Positions 5,490 to 14,072 of a DNA stretch of 37,543 bases are shown in pieces. Source of the DNA: Pelagibacterales bacterium SAG-MED47 (GTDB lineage: Bacteria; Pseudomonadota; Alphaproteobacteria; Pelagibacterales; Pelagibacteraceae); NCBI GenBank assembly GCA_014653355.1, contig JACWEO010000011.1, forward strand, positions 1 through 37,543, in the 5' to 3' direction. Made by a program: the position numbers and the translations under genes. Under the pieces are notes generated by a model, which did no database searches, was not told the origin of the DNA, and was given only the letters and a program-made list of their open reading frames with translations. Each line of letters begins with the position of its first letter. Within the stretch, counting starts at the first letter, position 1.

Positions 5490-7589
5490 ATGACAGATAT
5501 TATTTCAACTAAAGATGGAAGATTGCATATCTATGTTAGACAAGATAAGTACAAGGGTAAGTTGAAATCTGAGAATTGGGTGGGCAGAACTTTCCACAAC
5601 GGTAAACAAAAGGTGATATCTTCAGGCACAACAGATCTTGAAGAAGCAAAAATAATATTAGAAAAGTGGTATGATGACCTTATTTCAGGAAAATTAGAGG
5701 AAAAATTGGATAATAAAGATAACACAAACATCAATCCATCAAAAAACGATTCTTCAAATTTTGAGCTAAAGGAAAACGAAAAAGAACAAAATGAAAAAAT
5801 AATAAAAGAAGAAAAAGAGGCATCAGCCCCTATTGTTGCAGAAGAAAAAAAGAAAAAACTTTTTAATCTCGATTTATCATCTTTAAAAAACTTATCATCT
5901 TTGAAAGATAAATTTTCTTTTAAAAGAAAAGAAACTAACAAAGAAGGTAAAGAAAAGAAAAAAAATTTTTCAAGTTTTAAAAAATTATTTTCAGAAAAAA
6001 TAAGTAAAGCAAATGTTGCTGGTGAGGAAATAGCGGGAATTGATATAAGTGAGGAATCAATTAAGATAGCTCAATTAAGTAAAACAGATTCAAATTGGAT
6101 ATTAGAAAAAATTTCTTTAAGACTTCTTGATAAAAATAAAACAGCAGATGGAATAATCAATTCAAAAGATTATGTGTCGGAGGAATTAAAACTTGCCATA
6201 GAGAATTCAAAAATTGCAACAACTAATGTAGCGATTTCTATTCCAGTAACAAGTGCCATAATTAGAGTTGTAACTAGTCCCTTAATGTCTGATGAAGAAC
6301 TTCAAAAGGCTATTGAAACAGATTCACTTTGGGAAAATTTAGTTCAGTTAACAGATGATTTAAATGATTATTCAATATTTCATCAGGTTATAAGTAGAAA
6401 CAACAAAACCAATACAATGGAAATACTTTTTGTAGCCTCTAAACTAAGTGATGTAAATTCGTATTCTTCTATAATTAAAAAAGCTGGATTGAATCCAGTA
6501 ATAATGGACGTGAAGTGTTTCACTCTAAAGAACGCTTTCGATAATGCTCTAAAAGTCGAAAATAAAGCTAACAATGCTTTGCTAGAAATTGGATCTGAAG
6601 ATAATTACTTGATAATAGTACATGATAATATTCCAATTATTACCGATATTTTTTTGAGACCAAATGAAAAAGAACTTTTATCACAACATTCAGGAAATAT
6701 TCAAAATGAGGACCTAGACAGTATAATAAGACGTTATTCTATGCAGTTAAAACAAGCTTTAAGTGATTATGAAAGTAAATATACATCAAAAATTAATAAT
6801 ATTAAAATTGTAAGTAGCTTAAATAATATTGAGGAATTAATTCCTCTATTTAGAAAAAATTTATTAAATACTGGTCTCCAAGTTTTTGATCCTTTAAATG
6901 AAATTAAAGTACCAGAATATAATAAAGAAAAAACCGACATAAAAAATAAATCCATATATACATCTGTTGTAGGGTTAGCTTACAGAAAGCTGGATGTATT
7001 TGGTTACTATAAATTTGTAACTGCTGTAAAAAATATTAACCTTTTACCAAATAGAGAAGCATTAAAAAGACAAACCAAGATGAAATTTCTTTCAGGCTTC
7101 GCAATGAAAGGTTTAGTTGGTGGTATTGCAGCTTTATATATATTTTTAATTGGTTTTTCTTTCTTTCAAATAAGCTCAAACAAAAATAAACTTGTAAATG
7201 AAATTAATATTCAGCAAAACTTTGATCTTACTAGTATAGAGCAACAAAAATTAACTAAAATATCCAAAGATATGGATAAAGCTCTAAAACTTGGATCGAT
7301 GATAGCATCAAATCAAACTATTTCATACCGAGCTCTAGCTCAGATTACTAGAAGTGTTCCTCAAAGAGTTCAATTCACTAATTTAAATTATAATGGATTA
7401 AATGAAATCATTATAACAGGTTTAGCTTTTTCTGATCAGGATATTATAAATTTTATATCAAATTTGAATGGAAAAGATCTTATTGATCAAGCATCCTTAA
7501 AAGCAATGAATGTACCTACAGGTCAAAATGATTTACAGTCAGCCAATAATAAGAAAGGATTTACAATTCTTTGTAAATTGAAAACATGA
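5490..7589 (+). CDS. Three-part fusion: integrase-type DNA-binding-like domain + PilM + PilN
   Basis: This 699-residue protein has four parts. Residues 1-66 (GRLHIYVRQDK, WVGRTFHNGKQ, SSGTTDLEEAKIILEKWYDDL) resemble the N-terminal arm-site/AP2-like DNA-binding domain of tyrosine integrases. Residues 67-175 are a charged Lys/Glu/Asn-rich linker. Residues 181-505 are an actin-like PilM domain that starts with AGIDISEESIKIAQL (phosphate-1 loop). The motif NINLLPNRE at 515-523 is the PilN peptide that normally docks into PilM; it is followed by a membrane helix at about 542-561 and a PilN periplasmic domain to 699. PilM and PilN are usually separate proteins of the inner-membrane alignment complex with PilO and PilP. 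Here they are covalently joined with a cytoplasmic N-terminus. The stop overlaps pilO in ATGA. There is no Shine-Dalgarno sequence at the start. PilM/PilN parts are sure; the DNA-binding role of the N-terminus is inference. Confidence 0.9.
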   Translation: MTDIISTKDGRLHIYVRQDKYKGKLKSENWVGRTFHNGKQKVISSGTTDLEEAKIILEKWYDDLISGKLEEKLDNKDNTNINPSKNDSSNFELKENEKEQNEKIIKEEKEASAPIVAEEKKKKLFNLDLSSLKNLSSLKDKFSFKRKETNKEGKEKKKNFSSFKKLFSEKISKANVAGEEIAGIDISEESIKIAQLSKTDSNWILEKISLRLLDKNKTADGIINSKDYVSEELKLAIENSKIATTNVAISIPVTSAIIRVVTSPLMSDEELQKAIETDSLWENLVQLTDDLNDYSIFHQVISRNNKTNTMEILFVASKLSDVNSYSSIIKKAGLNPVIMDVKCFTLKNAFDNALKVENKANNALLEIGSEDNYLIIVHDNIPIITDIFLRPNEKELLSQHSGNIQNEDLDSIIRRYSMQLKQALSDYESKYTSKINNIKIVSSLNNIEELIPLFRKNLLNTGLQVFDPLNEIKVPEYNKEKTDIKNKSIYTSVVGLAYRKLDVFGYYKFVTAVKNINLLPNREALKRQTKMKFLSGFAMKGLVGGIAALYIFLIGFSFFQISSNKNKLVNEINIQQNFDLTSIEQQKLTKISKDMDKALKLGSMIASNQTISYRALAQITRSVPQRVQFTNLNYNGLNEIIITGLAFSDQDIINFISNLNGKDLIDQASLKAMNVPTGQNDLQSANNKKGFTILCKLKT

Positions 7590-8224
7590 ATTTAAATGAA
7601 CTTAAAAATATAGATCTTAAAAATATCGATGTTAAAGATTTATTAGAGAAACTAAAAAATAGTGAGCTAATAAAAGATAAAAAATTTCTCACCAAATTTG
7701 GAATTTATTTTGGATCAATAATGCTTTTTCTAATTGTATATTATGCATTTATTAATCCTAAAGTTGAAGCCCAAAAACAAAGAATAAATATAATGTTACA
7801 AAATGAAAAACAAACCGAGGTACTTAAACAAGAGATTATATTATTAAAAGCAAAAATTAAAAAAATTCAACCGGAATATGATAAAAAAAGTAAACTTTTT
7901 CATAGTCAAAAAGAAGTTGAAGGTCTTTATCAAAATATAAGTAATTTTGCGTCAATCAACAATCTGAATATTATAAAACTAAATAAAGAAAATCCTTTAC
8001 CCGTATCTCAAGGCAAAGATAAAAATAAAACTGCTTATTTTAAAATTCCAGTTTCTTATGAGATATCTGGAAATTATCTAGGATATTTAAAATTTAGAAG
8101 AGCACTTGCAAAATCCAATAAAGTGATAAATTTTGATAGAGAAGAAATTAAAGTTGTCAAAGGTGGTGGAATTAATTCAATCGGAACGCTTTCAATAGTA
8201 GGATTACCAGATGAATATAAATAA
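7586..8224 (+). CDS. pilO: Type IV pilus inner-membrane alignment protein PilO
   Basis: This 212-residue protein has a cytoplasmic N-terminal stretch with repeated LKNID units, a single membrane helix (about 39-57), a coiled coil rich in Lys/Gln/Glu (about 60-110), and a ferredoxin-like periplasmic domain. The segment YQNISNFASINNLNI and a later SYEISGNYLGYLKFRRAL are typical of PilO. It pairs with the PilN part of the upstream fusion and with PilP. It is translationally coupled at both ends: a four-base overlap with the fusion gene and a 14-base overlap with pilP. Length is normal for the family. Confidence 0.88.
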   Translation: MNLNELKNIDLKNIDVKDLLEKLKNSELIKDKKFLTKFGIYFGSIMLFLIVYYAFINPKVEAQKQRINIMLQNEKQTEVLKQEIILLKAKIKKIQPEYDKKSKLFHSQKEVEGLYQNISNFASINNLNIIKLNKENPLPVSQGKDKNKTAYFKIPVSYEISGNYLGYLKFRRALAKSNKVINFDREEIKVVKGGGINSIGTLSIVGLPDEYK

Positions 8225-8630
8225 AAAAATTATTATTATTCTATTAACATCTTTATTTTTTTTCAGCCAGGTTTTGGCTGAAGACAAGGAGGAGTTGATT
8301 GAAGAGGAGCTTCCAGCAGTAAATCCTTTTTTAGGGGGCACGGGATCAAGTAGCTTATCTGGTGATGGTTTAAGTTTAGATGGATCTACTTCATCAGAAA
8401 ATTCGATATCTTTAAAAAATTTAAAATTGAGTGGAATTATAATGGGAGCAAGTAAAAAGTTTGCAATCTTTAGTTTACCAGATGGTAGAACAGTTAGATA
8501 TAAAGAGGATACGATTATTTCCAATGACCTAATGATTTTAGATATATTCCTTGATGGTATTTATATAAAGATGAATGAAACAGAATACTCTCTAGATTTA
8601 AATAATAACCTAGTAAAGGCTGATGGATGA
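8211..8630 (+). CDS. pilP: Type IV pilus periplasmic protein PilP
   Basis: This 139-residue protein has a signal peptide ending QVLA before EDKEE. A flexible Ser/Gly/Glu-rich region precedes a small beta-domain (about 65-135: LKNLKLSGIIMG, FAIFSLPDGRTVRYKEDT). That pattern matches PilP/GspC homology-region domains, which link the PilNO complex to the secretin. Most PilP proteins are lipoproteins; this one has no lipobox Cys and so would be a soluble periplasmic protein or stay anchored by an uncleaved signal. Assignment rests on the beta-domain and on its place between pilO and the secretin gene, which it overlaps by four bases. Confidence 0.8.
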   Translation: MNINKKIIIILLTSLFFFSQVLAEDKEELIEEELPAVNPFLGGTGSSSLSGDGLSLDGSTSSENSISLKNLKLSGIIMGASKKFAIFSLPDGRTVRYKEDTIISNDLMILDIFLDGIYIKMNETEYSLDLNNNLVKADG

Positions 8631-10180
8631 AACTAAATTTTTTTAATATAATATTACTTTTACTTTGTTCTTTACTAGTAACAAACTGCTCATCTACTAA
8701 AAAAAAGTCTGTTCATGGAGATAAACCACTAATTGATCCAGCTCAAATTGTTGTTGAAGGTACAAAAGAGATGCAGAAGAAAGTGATATTTGGTCCAAAA
8801 CCATATGAAACAGAATTTGATCCAACTGCGAACAAAAGAAAAACCATTACAACAGAACAAGTAAGAAACTACGTGTCTATTTCAAATGAATATGAAATGT
8901 TAAAACAAAATATAAATATAAATTTAAATGGTGTAGATTTTAGAGATGCCATGGAATCTCTTGCTGAAATTGGAGGTATTAATATCATTGTAGGTGAAGA
9001 AGTTAGTGGAACGCTTACTGCAAAACTTGAAAATGTAGGTTGGGATGTAGCTTTTCAAACTTTGCTTGATATGAAAACATTAGGTGCTGATATTGATGTA
9101 GCGAGAGGTATTATTCGAGTTCACACACCTGAAAAGTTGACAGCTCAAGAAACTTTAAAGTCTACTAGAGCAGAGGTACTTAAAAAGAAAATTCAGTTAG
9201 AAGATACTGTTGAACCTATTTTGGCTGATATTTTTCGATTATATTATATTAGCCCATCTGAAGCTAAGGCTACTTTAGAAAATTTGTTTAAATCTCAAGG
9301 ACCTGAGGGAACAAGTACCTTAAGCAGCATCCAAATAACACAAGAAAATATGACTAGATCTATTATTGTAAGAGGTAGAAAAGCAGATTTAGATGTAATT
9401 GATGCAGTATTGAAAGAAATTGATGTTAAAACACAACAAGTTTTAATTGAGGCATTTATTGTTACAGCAACTTCAGATTTCCAAAAAGCTTTAGGGTCAA
9501 GAGTCGGAGCCATGACTAAAAAAGGCATTAGCGGTGAGGTAGGCTCCGAAATCATATCTGGTACTATCGGTGGAACTGCTACAGTTGGAAGTGGAATTTC
9601 GTTAGGTGCAGCGGCAGGTACTGTTACAAACAATTCGATCACAGGAGCCACAAGTGGAATTGGAATAATTAAAACTTTTGGAACAGCGGCTCTTAAACTT
9701 GAATTAGAGGCATTACAATCACTCGGTAAAACTAAAATTATTTCTAGCCCTAGTGTTTTTACCTTAAATAATCAGGAAGCAAAGATTACACAAGGGACAC
9801 AAATTGCTTATACAGTTACTGCAGATGGAACAACATCAACAGAATTTAAAGATGCTGCATTATCTTTGACAGCTACTCCAAGTATTATTGGGGATGGTAA
9901 TGTATTGTTAGATATTTTAGTTAATAACGATACCCCAGTTGAGGTAGCAGGATCTGATGAACCAGGCATCACAAAAAGAGAAATAGATACCAAATTGCTA
10001 GTGAGTGACGGTGATATAGTTGTTATAGGTGGTATTAAAATAAACACTGATACAAGTTCAAACACACAAACACCAGGCCTAGGGAATGTTCCAGTTTTAG
10101 GAAATTTGTTTAAAGGAAAAAATAATCAAAATAAATTAGAGGAAATGCTCATTTTTTTAGCACCTCGAGTTATAAATTAA
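8627..10180 (+). CDS. pilQ: Outer-membrane secretin PilQ/MshL type
   Basis: This 517-residue secretin forms the outer-membrane channel through which the pilus passes. The N-terminal signal ends in VTNCSS; C21 is probably lipidated although Asn at -1 is atypical. Domains in order: a STN-like N0 domain at about 96-165, a secretin N domain at about 185-266 (SIIVRGRKADLDVIDAVLKE), and the secretin core from 270 (QQVLIEAFIVTATSDFQ) to the end (VPVLGNLFKG, EEMLIFLAPRVIN). It is short compared with Pseudomonas-type PilQ because it has no peptidoglycan-binding AMIN domains, so it is nearer to MshL in size. The start overlaps pilP in ATGA; the stop is one base before pilB. Confidence 0.92.
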   Translation: MKLNFFNIILLLLCSLLVTNCSSTKKKSVHGDKPLIDPAQIVVEGTKEMQKKVIFGPKPYETEFDPTANKRKTITTEQVRNYVSISNEYEMLKQNININLNGVDFRDAMESLAEIGGINIIVGEEVSGTLTAKLENVGWDVAFQTLLDMKTLGADIDVARGIIRVHTPEKLTAQETLKSTRAEVLKKKIQLEDTVEPILADIFRLYYISPSEAKATLENLFKSQGPEGTSTLSSIQITQENMTRSIIVRGRKADLDVIDAVLKEIDVKTQQVLIEAFIVTATSDFQKALGSRVGAMTKKGISGEVGSEIISGTIGGTATVGSGISLGAAAGTVTNNSITGATSGIGIIKTFGTAALKLELEALQSLGKTKIISSPSVFTLNNQEAKITQGTQIAYTVTADGTTSTEFKDAALSLTATPSIIGDGNVLLDILVNNDTPVEVAGSDEPGITKREIDTKLLVSDGDIVVIGGIKINTDTSSNTQTPGLGNVPVLGNLFKGKNNQNKLEEMLIFLAPRVIN

Positions 10181-10181
10181 T

Positions 10182-11900
10182 ATGATTAGGTTAGACTCTA
10201 CAAGCGAACAAAGTATTATAAACATGCTCAGAGATCATAATGATCTAAGTATGCAACAGATAAAACAGATTGAAACTTTAAGTAAAGAGTCAGGAAAATC
10301 TCAAATAGAAACAGCTTTTGAATTAAATATTACAAATGATACAAAAGTTGCTCAGCTTTTGTCAGATAGTTTTTCAATTCCATTAGTAAATCTAAACGAG
10401 ATTAAACTAAATGACGATCTTAAGAAATATACTGAGATTAGATTTTTAAAAGAAAATTATATAATACCTTTTGAAGTTGATACAAAATCTATTAAAGTTG
10501 CTATTGCTGATGCTTCAAAATTTAGTTTGATTAAAAATATTCAAAGTTTGACTAATTTACAGCCAGAACTTTATGCAGCTTCAATTAATCAAATTTCAGG
10601 TTTTATAGCAAGATTAGAACAAGGTGCACCAGCAAAATCTAAAAACCAAAAAATAGAACAAGTTAAAAAGAAACAAGCTAATGTACCTTTAGAAGTTGAG
10701 TCAGATGTTATAGCTTTTGTTGATAAAATACTTAATAAAGCAATTAAACTGGAGTCAAGTGATATCCACATCGAGCCTTTTAAAGATAGTGCACATGTGA
10801 GATTTAGAGTTGATGGAGTATTAAGGGTAATGGATGAATTTACTGATTTCTTAAATAAGGATCCATTAAATTATAACTCTGTAGTAACCAGAATAAAAAT
10901 AATAAGTAAATTAGATATTGCGGAGAGAAGAATTCCACAAGATGGTGGTTCTAATTTTAAGTATGGTGATAAAGAAATGGATCTTCGTATATCAATAATG
11001 CCAACTAAAAATAATGAGAGAATTGTAATGCGTTTGTTAAATAAAGAAGCTGGGGACGTGTCTCTTAATCAACTTGGATTTGCGGACCAAGATTTAAAAG
11101 TTTTAGAGGAGGCTATAAATTCACCCCAAGGCATGGTGTTAGTCACTGGTCCAACAGGAAGTGGTAAAACAACTACTCTTTACAGTATTTTAAAAACAAT
11201 TAATAAACCATCAATGAATATTTTGACCGCTGAAGATCCTGTTGAATATGAATTAGAGGGAGTTGGACAAGTTCAAGTTAGAGAGGATATAGGTTACACT
11301 TTCGAAACAGCTTTAAGATCTTTTTTAAGGCAAGACCCGGAAGTAATACTAGTTGGAGAGATAAGAGATAAGGCAACAGTTGATATTGCTTTAAAAGCTG
11401 CATTAACTGGACACTTGGTTTTTAGCACACTTCACACAAATGATGCACCAAGTACAATCACAAGACTTCAAAACATGGGTACACCTGATTATTTGATTTC
11501 TGCTGCTTGCACTTTAGTTATGGCTCAAAGATTAGCTAGAAAGACATGTCAAGAATGTAGAGTACCTGATGAAAGAATTAATCCTAAAACTCTTACTTCA
11601 ATTGGTTTTACTGCTGAAGAGGCTTCAAGAGTAAGACCAGTAATAGGAAAAGGTTGCAGTGCTTGTGCTAGTGGAGATTCAGGGGTTGGAAATGGTTATA
11701 AAGGCAGAATGGGAATTTATGAAATTTTAAAAGTTTCAAAAAATATTAAAGACGCAATTCTAAGACAGGCTACTACACTTGAATTAAAACAGGTTGCAAA
11801 ACAAGATAATTTTCGAACCATGCAAGATATGGGAAGGGAATTAATTCATACTGGCGATTTATCTTTTAGTGAGTTTCAAAGGGTTTTAAGTTTAGATTAA
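10182..11900 (+). CDS. pilB: Type IV pilus extension ATPase PilB
   Basis: This 572-residue GspE/PilB-family ATPase drives pilin polymerisation. It has a MshEN/T2SSE N-terminal domain (about 20-150), then the ATPase core with LESSDIHIEP, Walker A GPTGSGKT (323-330), Asp box ILTAEDPVEY, Walker B DPEVILVGEIRD (385-396) and His box TGHLVFSTLHTN. It carries the tetracysteine zinc motif C456-x2-C459 and C492-x2-C495 that separates PilB from PilT. The sequence GYKGRMGIYEIL follows. Size and motifs are complete. It lies one base after the pilQ stop and one base before pilC, in a tight operon. Confidence 0.95.
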   Translation: MIRLDSTSEQSIINMLRDHNDLSMQQIKQIETLSKESGKSQIETAFELNITNDTKVAQLLSDSFSIPLVNLNEIKLNDDLKKYTEIRFLKENYIIPFEVDTKSIKVAIADASKFSLIKNIQSLTNLQPELYAASINQISGFIARLEQGAPAKSKNQKIEQVKKKQANVPLEVESDVIAFVDKILNKAIKLESSDIHIEPFKDSAHVRFRVDGVLRVMDEFTDFLNKDPLNYNSVVTRIKIISKLDIAERRIPQDGGSNFKYGDKEMDLRISIMPTKNNERIVMRLLNKEAGDVSLNQLGFADQDLKVLEEAINSPQGMVLVTGPTGSGKTTTLYSILKTINKPSMNILTAEDPVEYELEGVGQVQVREDIGYTFETALRSFLRQDPEVILVGEIRDKATVDIALKAALTGHLVFSTLHTNDAPSTITRLQNMGTPDYLISAACTLVMAQRLARKTCQECRVPDERINPKTLTSIGFTAEEASRVRPVIGKGCSACASGDSGVGNGYKGRMGIYEILKVSKNIKDAILRQATTLELKQVAKQDNFRTMQDMGRELIHTGDLSFSEFQRVLSLD

Positions 11901-11901
11901 T

Positions 11902-13134
11902 ATGCTTAATTTTGAATACAAGGGTATCTCCCAGGGAAAATATGTTGAGGGAGAAATTGAGGCTCTTAATAATTCTGAGGCAGCATATAAGCTAAAAGAA
12001 CAAAAAGTTATTATCACCAAACTTAAAGAAGCTAAAAAGAAAAAAGTTGAAAAAGAAAAAAAAAAATCTGCAGGGTTTAGTTTTGGCAAAGGTGTTAAAG
12101 CTAAAGAAATTTTAATTTTTTGCAAACAATTTTCTACAATGTTGAGATCAGGCCTTCCTGTTTTAAATGCACTAAATTTACTTATTGATCAGACCAATTC
12201 CCCTAATATGAAAAAAATCATTGAGCAAATTAAAAAAGATTTAGAGGCTGGTAATGCTTTATCAAAATGTTTTGAAAACCATCCAAAAACTTTTGATACG
12301 GTGACTGTTAACTTAATTAAGGCGGGTGAGGCTAGTGGAAAATTAGATACTTTTTTAGAGAGAATAGTTATGTCTCTTGAGAAAAGAGAAAAGATAAAAT
12401 CTCAAATTAAGAGTGCTTTATTTTACCCTAGTGTTTTATTAACTGTAGCTGTCAGTGTAACTATATTTATGTTAATCAAGGTTGTTCCAATTTTCACTGA
12501 GATGTATGAGGGAATGGGTGTTGAGATACCCGGAGCTACAGCAGCTATAATGAGTGCAAGTGCATTTTTAAGTGGTACAGGTGGTTTAATGAGCTTGGTC
12601 ATAACAATTGTTACAATAGTTTTATTTAAAGTTGGTTTACAAAAAAGCTATCAATTTAGAAAAGCTTGGCATGCCTTTACCTTTAAAATTCCTGTATTTG
12701 GAGATTTAATAAGAAAATCTTTATTAGCTAGAATTTCTTTAGTAATGGGAAACCTTAACCAGGCAGGTGTTGACATTCTTGAAAGTTTAGACATTGCAAA
12801 ATCTGTAAGCACAAACACTATAGTAACTGAAGCTTTAGATAATATTAAAAAAGGAGTTTTTTCTGGAGAAACTCTCACAGTATTATTCTCTAAAGAAAAA
12901 ATATTTCCTCCTACTTTTAGTCAATTAATTTCTGTTGGAGAACAAACTGGAAGTTTAGACGCTATGTTTGCATCAGTAGCTCAGTACTATGAAGAAGAAT
13001 TCGATACTGCTGTGAGAAATTTATCTAGTTTGATTGAGCCCATTATGATCGTATTTATGGGTTTAACCATCGGGGGTCTTATGCTTGCTTTATATTCACC
13101 AATTTTCAATGTTGGTGCAATTATGGGGCAATAA
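11902..13134 (+). CDS. pilC: Type IV pilus platform protein PilC
   Basis: This 410-residue inner-membrane protein carries two T2SSF domains (KEILIFCKQFSTMLRSGLP in the first, a matching SLVMGNLNQAGVDILESL in the second) and three membrane segments (about 172-195, 225-245, 375-400). PilC is the platform rotated by PilB during pilin insertion. The N-terminus (FEYKGISQGKYVEGEIEA) matches the family's usual opening. It follows pilB at one base and is followed by a 55-base gap with a likely promoter before the first pilin. Confidence 0.95.
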   Translation: MLNFEYKGISQGKYVEGEIEALNNSEAAYKLKEQKVIITKLKEAKKKKVEKEKKKSAGFSFGKGVKAKEILIFCKQFSTMLRSGLPVLNALNLLIDQTNSPNMKKIIEQIKKDLEAGNALSKCFENHPKTFDTVTVNLIKAGEASGKLDTFLERIVMSLEKREKIKSQIKSALFYPSVLLTVAVSVTIFMLIKVVPIFTEMYEGMGVEIPGATAAIMSASAFLSGTGGLMSLVITIVTIVLFKVGLQKSYQFRKAWHAFTFKIPVFGDLIRKSLLARISLVMGNLNQAGVDILESLDIAKSVSTNTIVTEALDNIKKGVFSGETLTVLFSKEKIFPPTFSQLISVGEQTGSLDAMFASVAQYYEEEFDTAVRNLSSLIEPIMIVFMGLTIGGLMLALYSPIFNVGAIMGQ

Positions 13135-13152
13135 ACTATGAAATTTATATGG

Positions 13153-13181
13153 TTGACAAAATAACAAAATTATTAAATAGT
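13153..13181 (+). promoter_or_regulatory. Likely promoter of the first pilin gene
   Basis: TTGACA at 13153-13158 is a perfect -35 element. AATAGT at 13176-13181 is 17 bases downstream and matches the -10 consensus at four of six positions. The start site would be near 13188, almost on the ATG at 13190. The message would therefore be leaderless or nearly so, which fits the absence of a Shine-Dalgarno sequence. Confidence 0.4.
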
Positions 13182-13189
13182 CTTGTTCA

Positions 13190-13666
13190 ATGAATAAAGG
13201 TTTTACACTAATTGAATTACTTGTTGTAGTAGCGATAATCGGTATTCTTGCGGCCGTTGGTGTAACAGCTTATTCAGGTTATACTCAATCAGCAAACATG
13301 GGTGCTACAAAATCAATGCATGCAAATGCAGTTAAAATAATCTCAGCAGAATCTAAACAATGTGAATTAGATAAGACTAATCACAAACCTTTTGGACTAA
13401 CTGGTAAAACTTGTGCAAATTTTGTAATTGCAGATGCTGTAACTGAATTAAATAAAACAAATAGAAATCCACTTGGAACAGTGGCTTTTGTGGCTGGAAC
13501 CCCTGTTCATGGCCAAATTCAAATTACTTCATCAAGTATAGTAACTTGTGCTGCCAAAAAAGTTAAGGGTGTAACTTGTCCTACTGCTGCAAACACGACA
13601 GATGCAGCTGGAACTTCAGAAAATTTAACAACAGCAATAGATACCACTGGGTTCGAAACTTTCTAA
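13190..13666 (+). CDS. pilA: Type IV pilin (probable major pilin)
   Basis: This 158-residue prepilin has a very short leader MNKG, then FTLIELLVVVAIIGILAAVG, with Glu5. It is the first pilin after pilC and has its own likely promoter, so it is the best candidate for the main subunit. Four Cys (KQCELDK, GKTCANF, VTCAAKK, VTCPTAA) suggest two disulfides. The C-terminal part is Thr/Ala-rich. The last bases of the gene overlap the open frame of a second pilin that has no ordinary start codon. Pilin identity is certain; major-subunit status is inferred. Confidence 0.93.
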   Translation: MNKGFTLIELLVVVAIIGILAAVGVTAYSGYTQSANMGATKSMHANAVKIISAESKQCELDKTNHKPFGLTGKTCANFVIADAVTELNKTNRNPLGTVAFVAGTPVHGQIQITSSSIVTCAAKKVKGVTCPTAANTTDAAGTSENLTTAIDTTGFETF

Positions 13667-14060
13667 ATCTAACGAAGCATTTTCTTTAATTGAACTACTA
13701 GTTGTAGTAGCTTTAATTGGAATTTTATCTGCTGTAGGAATTGTTTCGTATAGTGGCTATACCAAAAGTGCTAAACAAAAAAATGCTGAACTTAGCTTAA
13801 ATACAATTAACCTTGGTCTTCAAGAATATAAGTCTAGTTTTGGATCTTATTATGATGGTGCTTCTACTTGTAATGCTGGTTCAAGTGCTAAAATAGTAAC
13901 TAATGTTTTGGATGGACAGGATAATTTAACTGAACAAGATTTTCAATTTTGTATTAGTGCAAGTGGTTCAAATTATACAATAACAGCTAAGAATCCTGCT
14001 TCTGGATGTGAAATTTCATTAAATCAAACTTTAAAAGTCAATAGAAATAATAGCTGTTAA
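13647..14060 (+). CDS. Second type IV pilin lacking an ATG/GTG/TTG start
   Basis: A frame open from 13641 (after a TAG at 13638) to a TAA at 14058-14060 encodes a full prepilin: SKSNEA, then FSLIELLVVVALIGILSAVG, then a C-terminal domain with four Cys (STCNAG, FCISAS, SGCEIS, NNSC). No ATG, GTG or TTG precedes the pilin helix in this frame. The only upstream candidates are CTG at 13647, used as the boundary here, and ATA at 13641. Both lie inside the end of the first pilin gene, one base ahead of its frame. Either a rare start is used, or ribosomes shift +1 near the first pilin's stop to make a fusion, or the start was lost. The intact body argues against an old pseudogene. Confidence 0.75.
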   Translation: MGSKLSKSNEAFSLIELLVVVALIGILSAVGIVSYSGYTKSAKQKNAELSLNTINLGLQEYKSSFGSYYDGASTCNAGSSAKIVTNVLDGQDNLTEQDFQFCISASGSNYTITAKNPASGCEISLNQTLKVNRNNSC

Positions 14061-14072
14061 ATTAAACTTATT

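Noticed and set aside
5100..5690. Integrase-like domain plus repeats as a mobile-element attachment site
   Set aside because: The protein has no catalytic tyrosine recombinase domain, there is no flanking tRNA or duplicated core, and the neighbours are ordinary pilus genes.
5531..5941. Minus-strand open frame of 136 codons inside the pilMN fusion gene
   Set aside because: It is Ser/Phe-rich, the mirror of the Lys/Glu-rich linker, with no recognisable protein features.
13656..13675. Programmed +1 frameshift joining the first and second pilins as the preferred explanation
   Set aside because: The TTC codon before TAA would re-pair poorly after a +1 slip and no stimulatory element is evident; kept only as one option.
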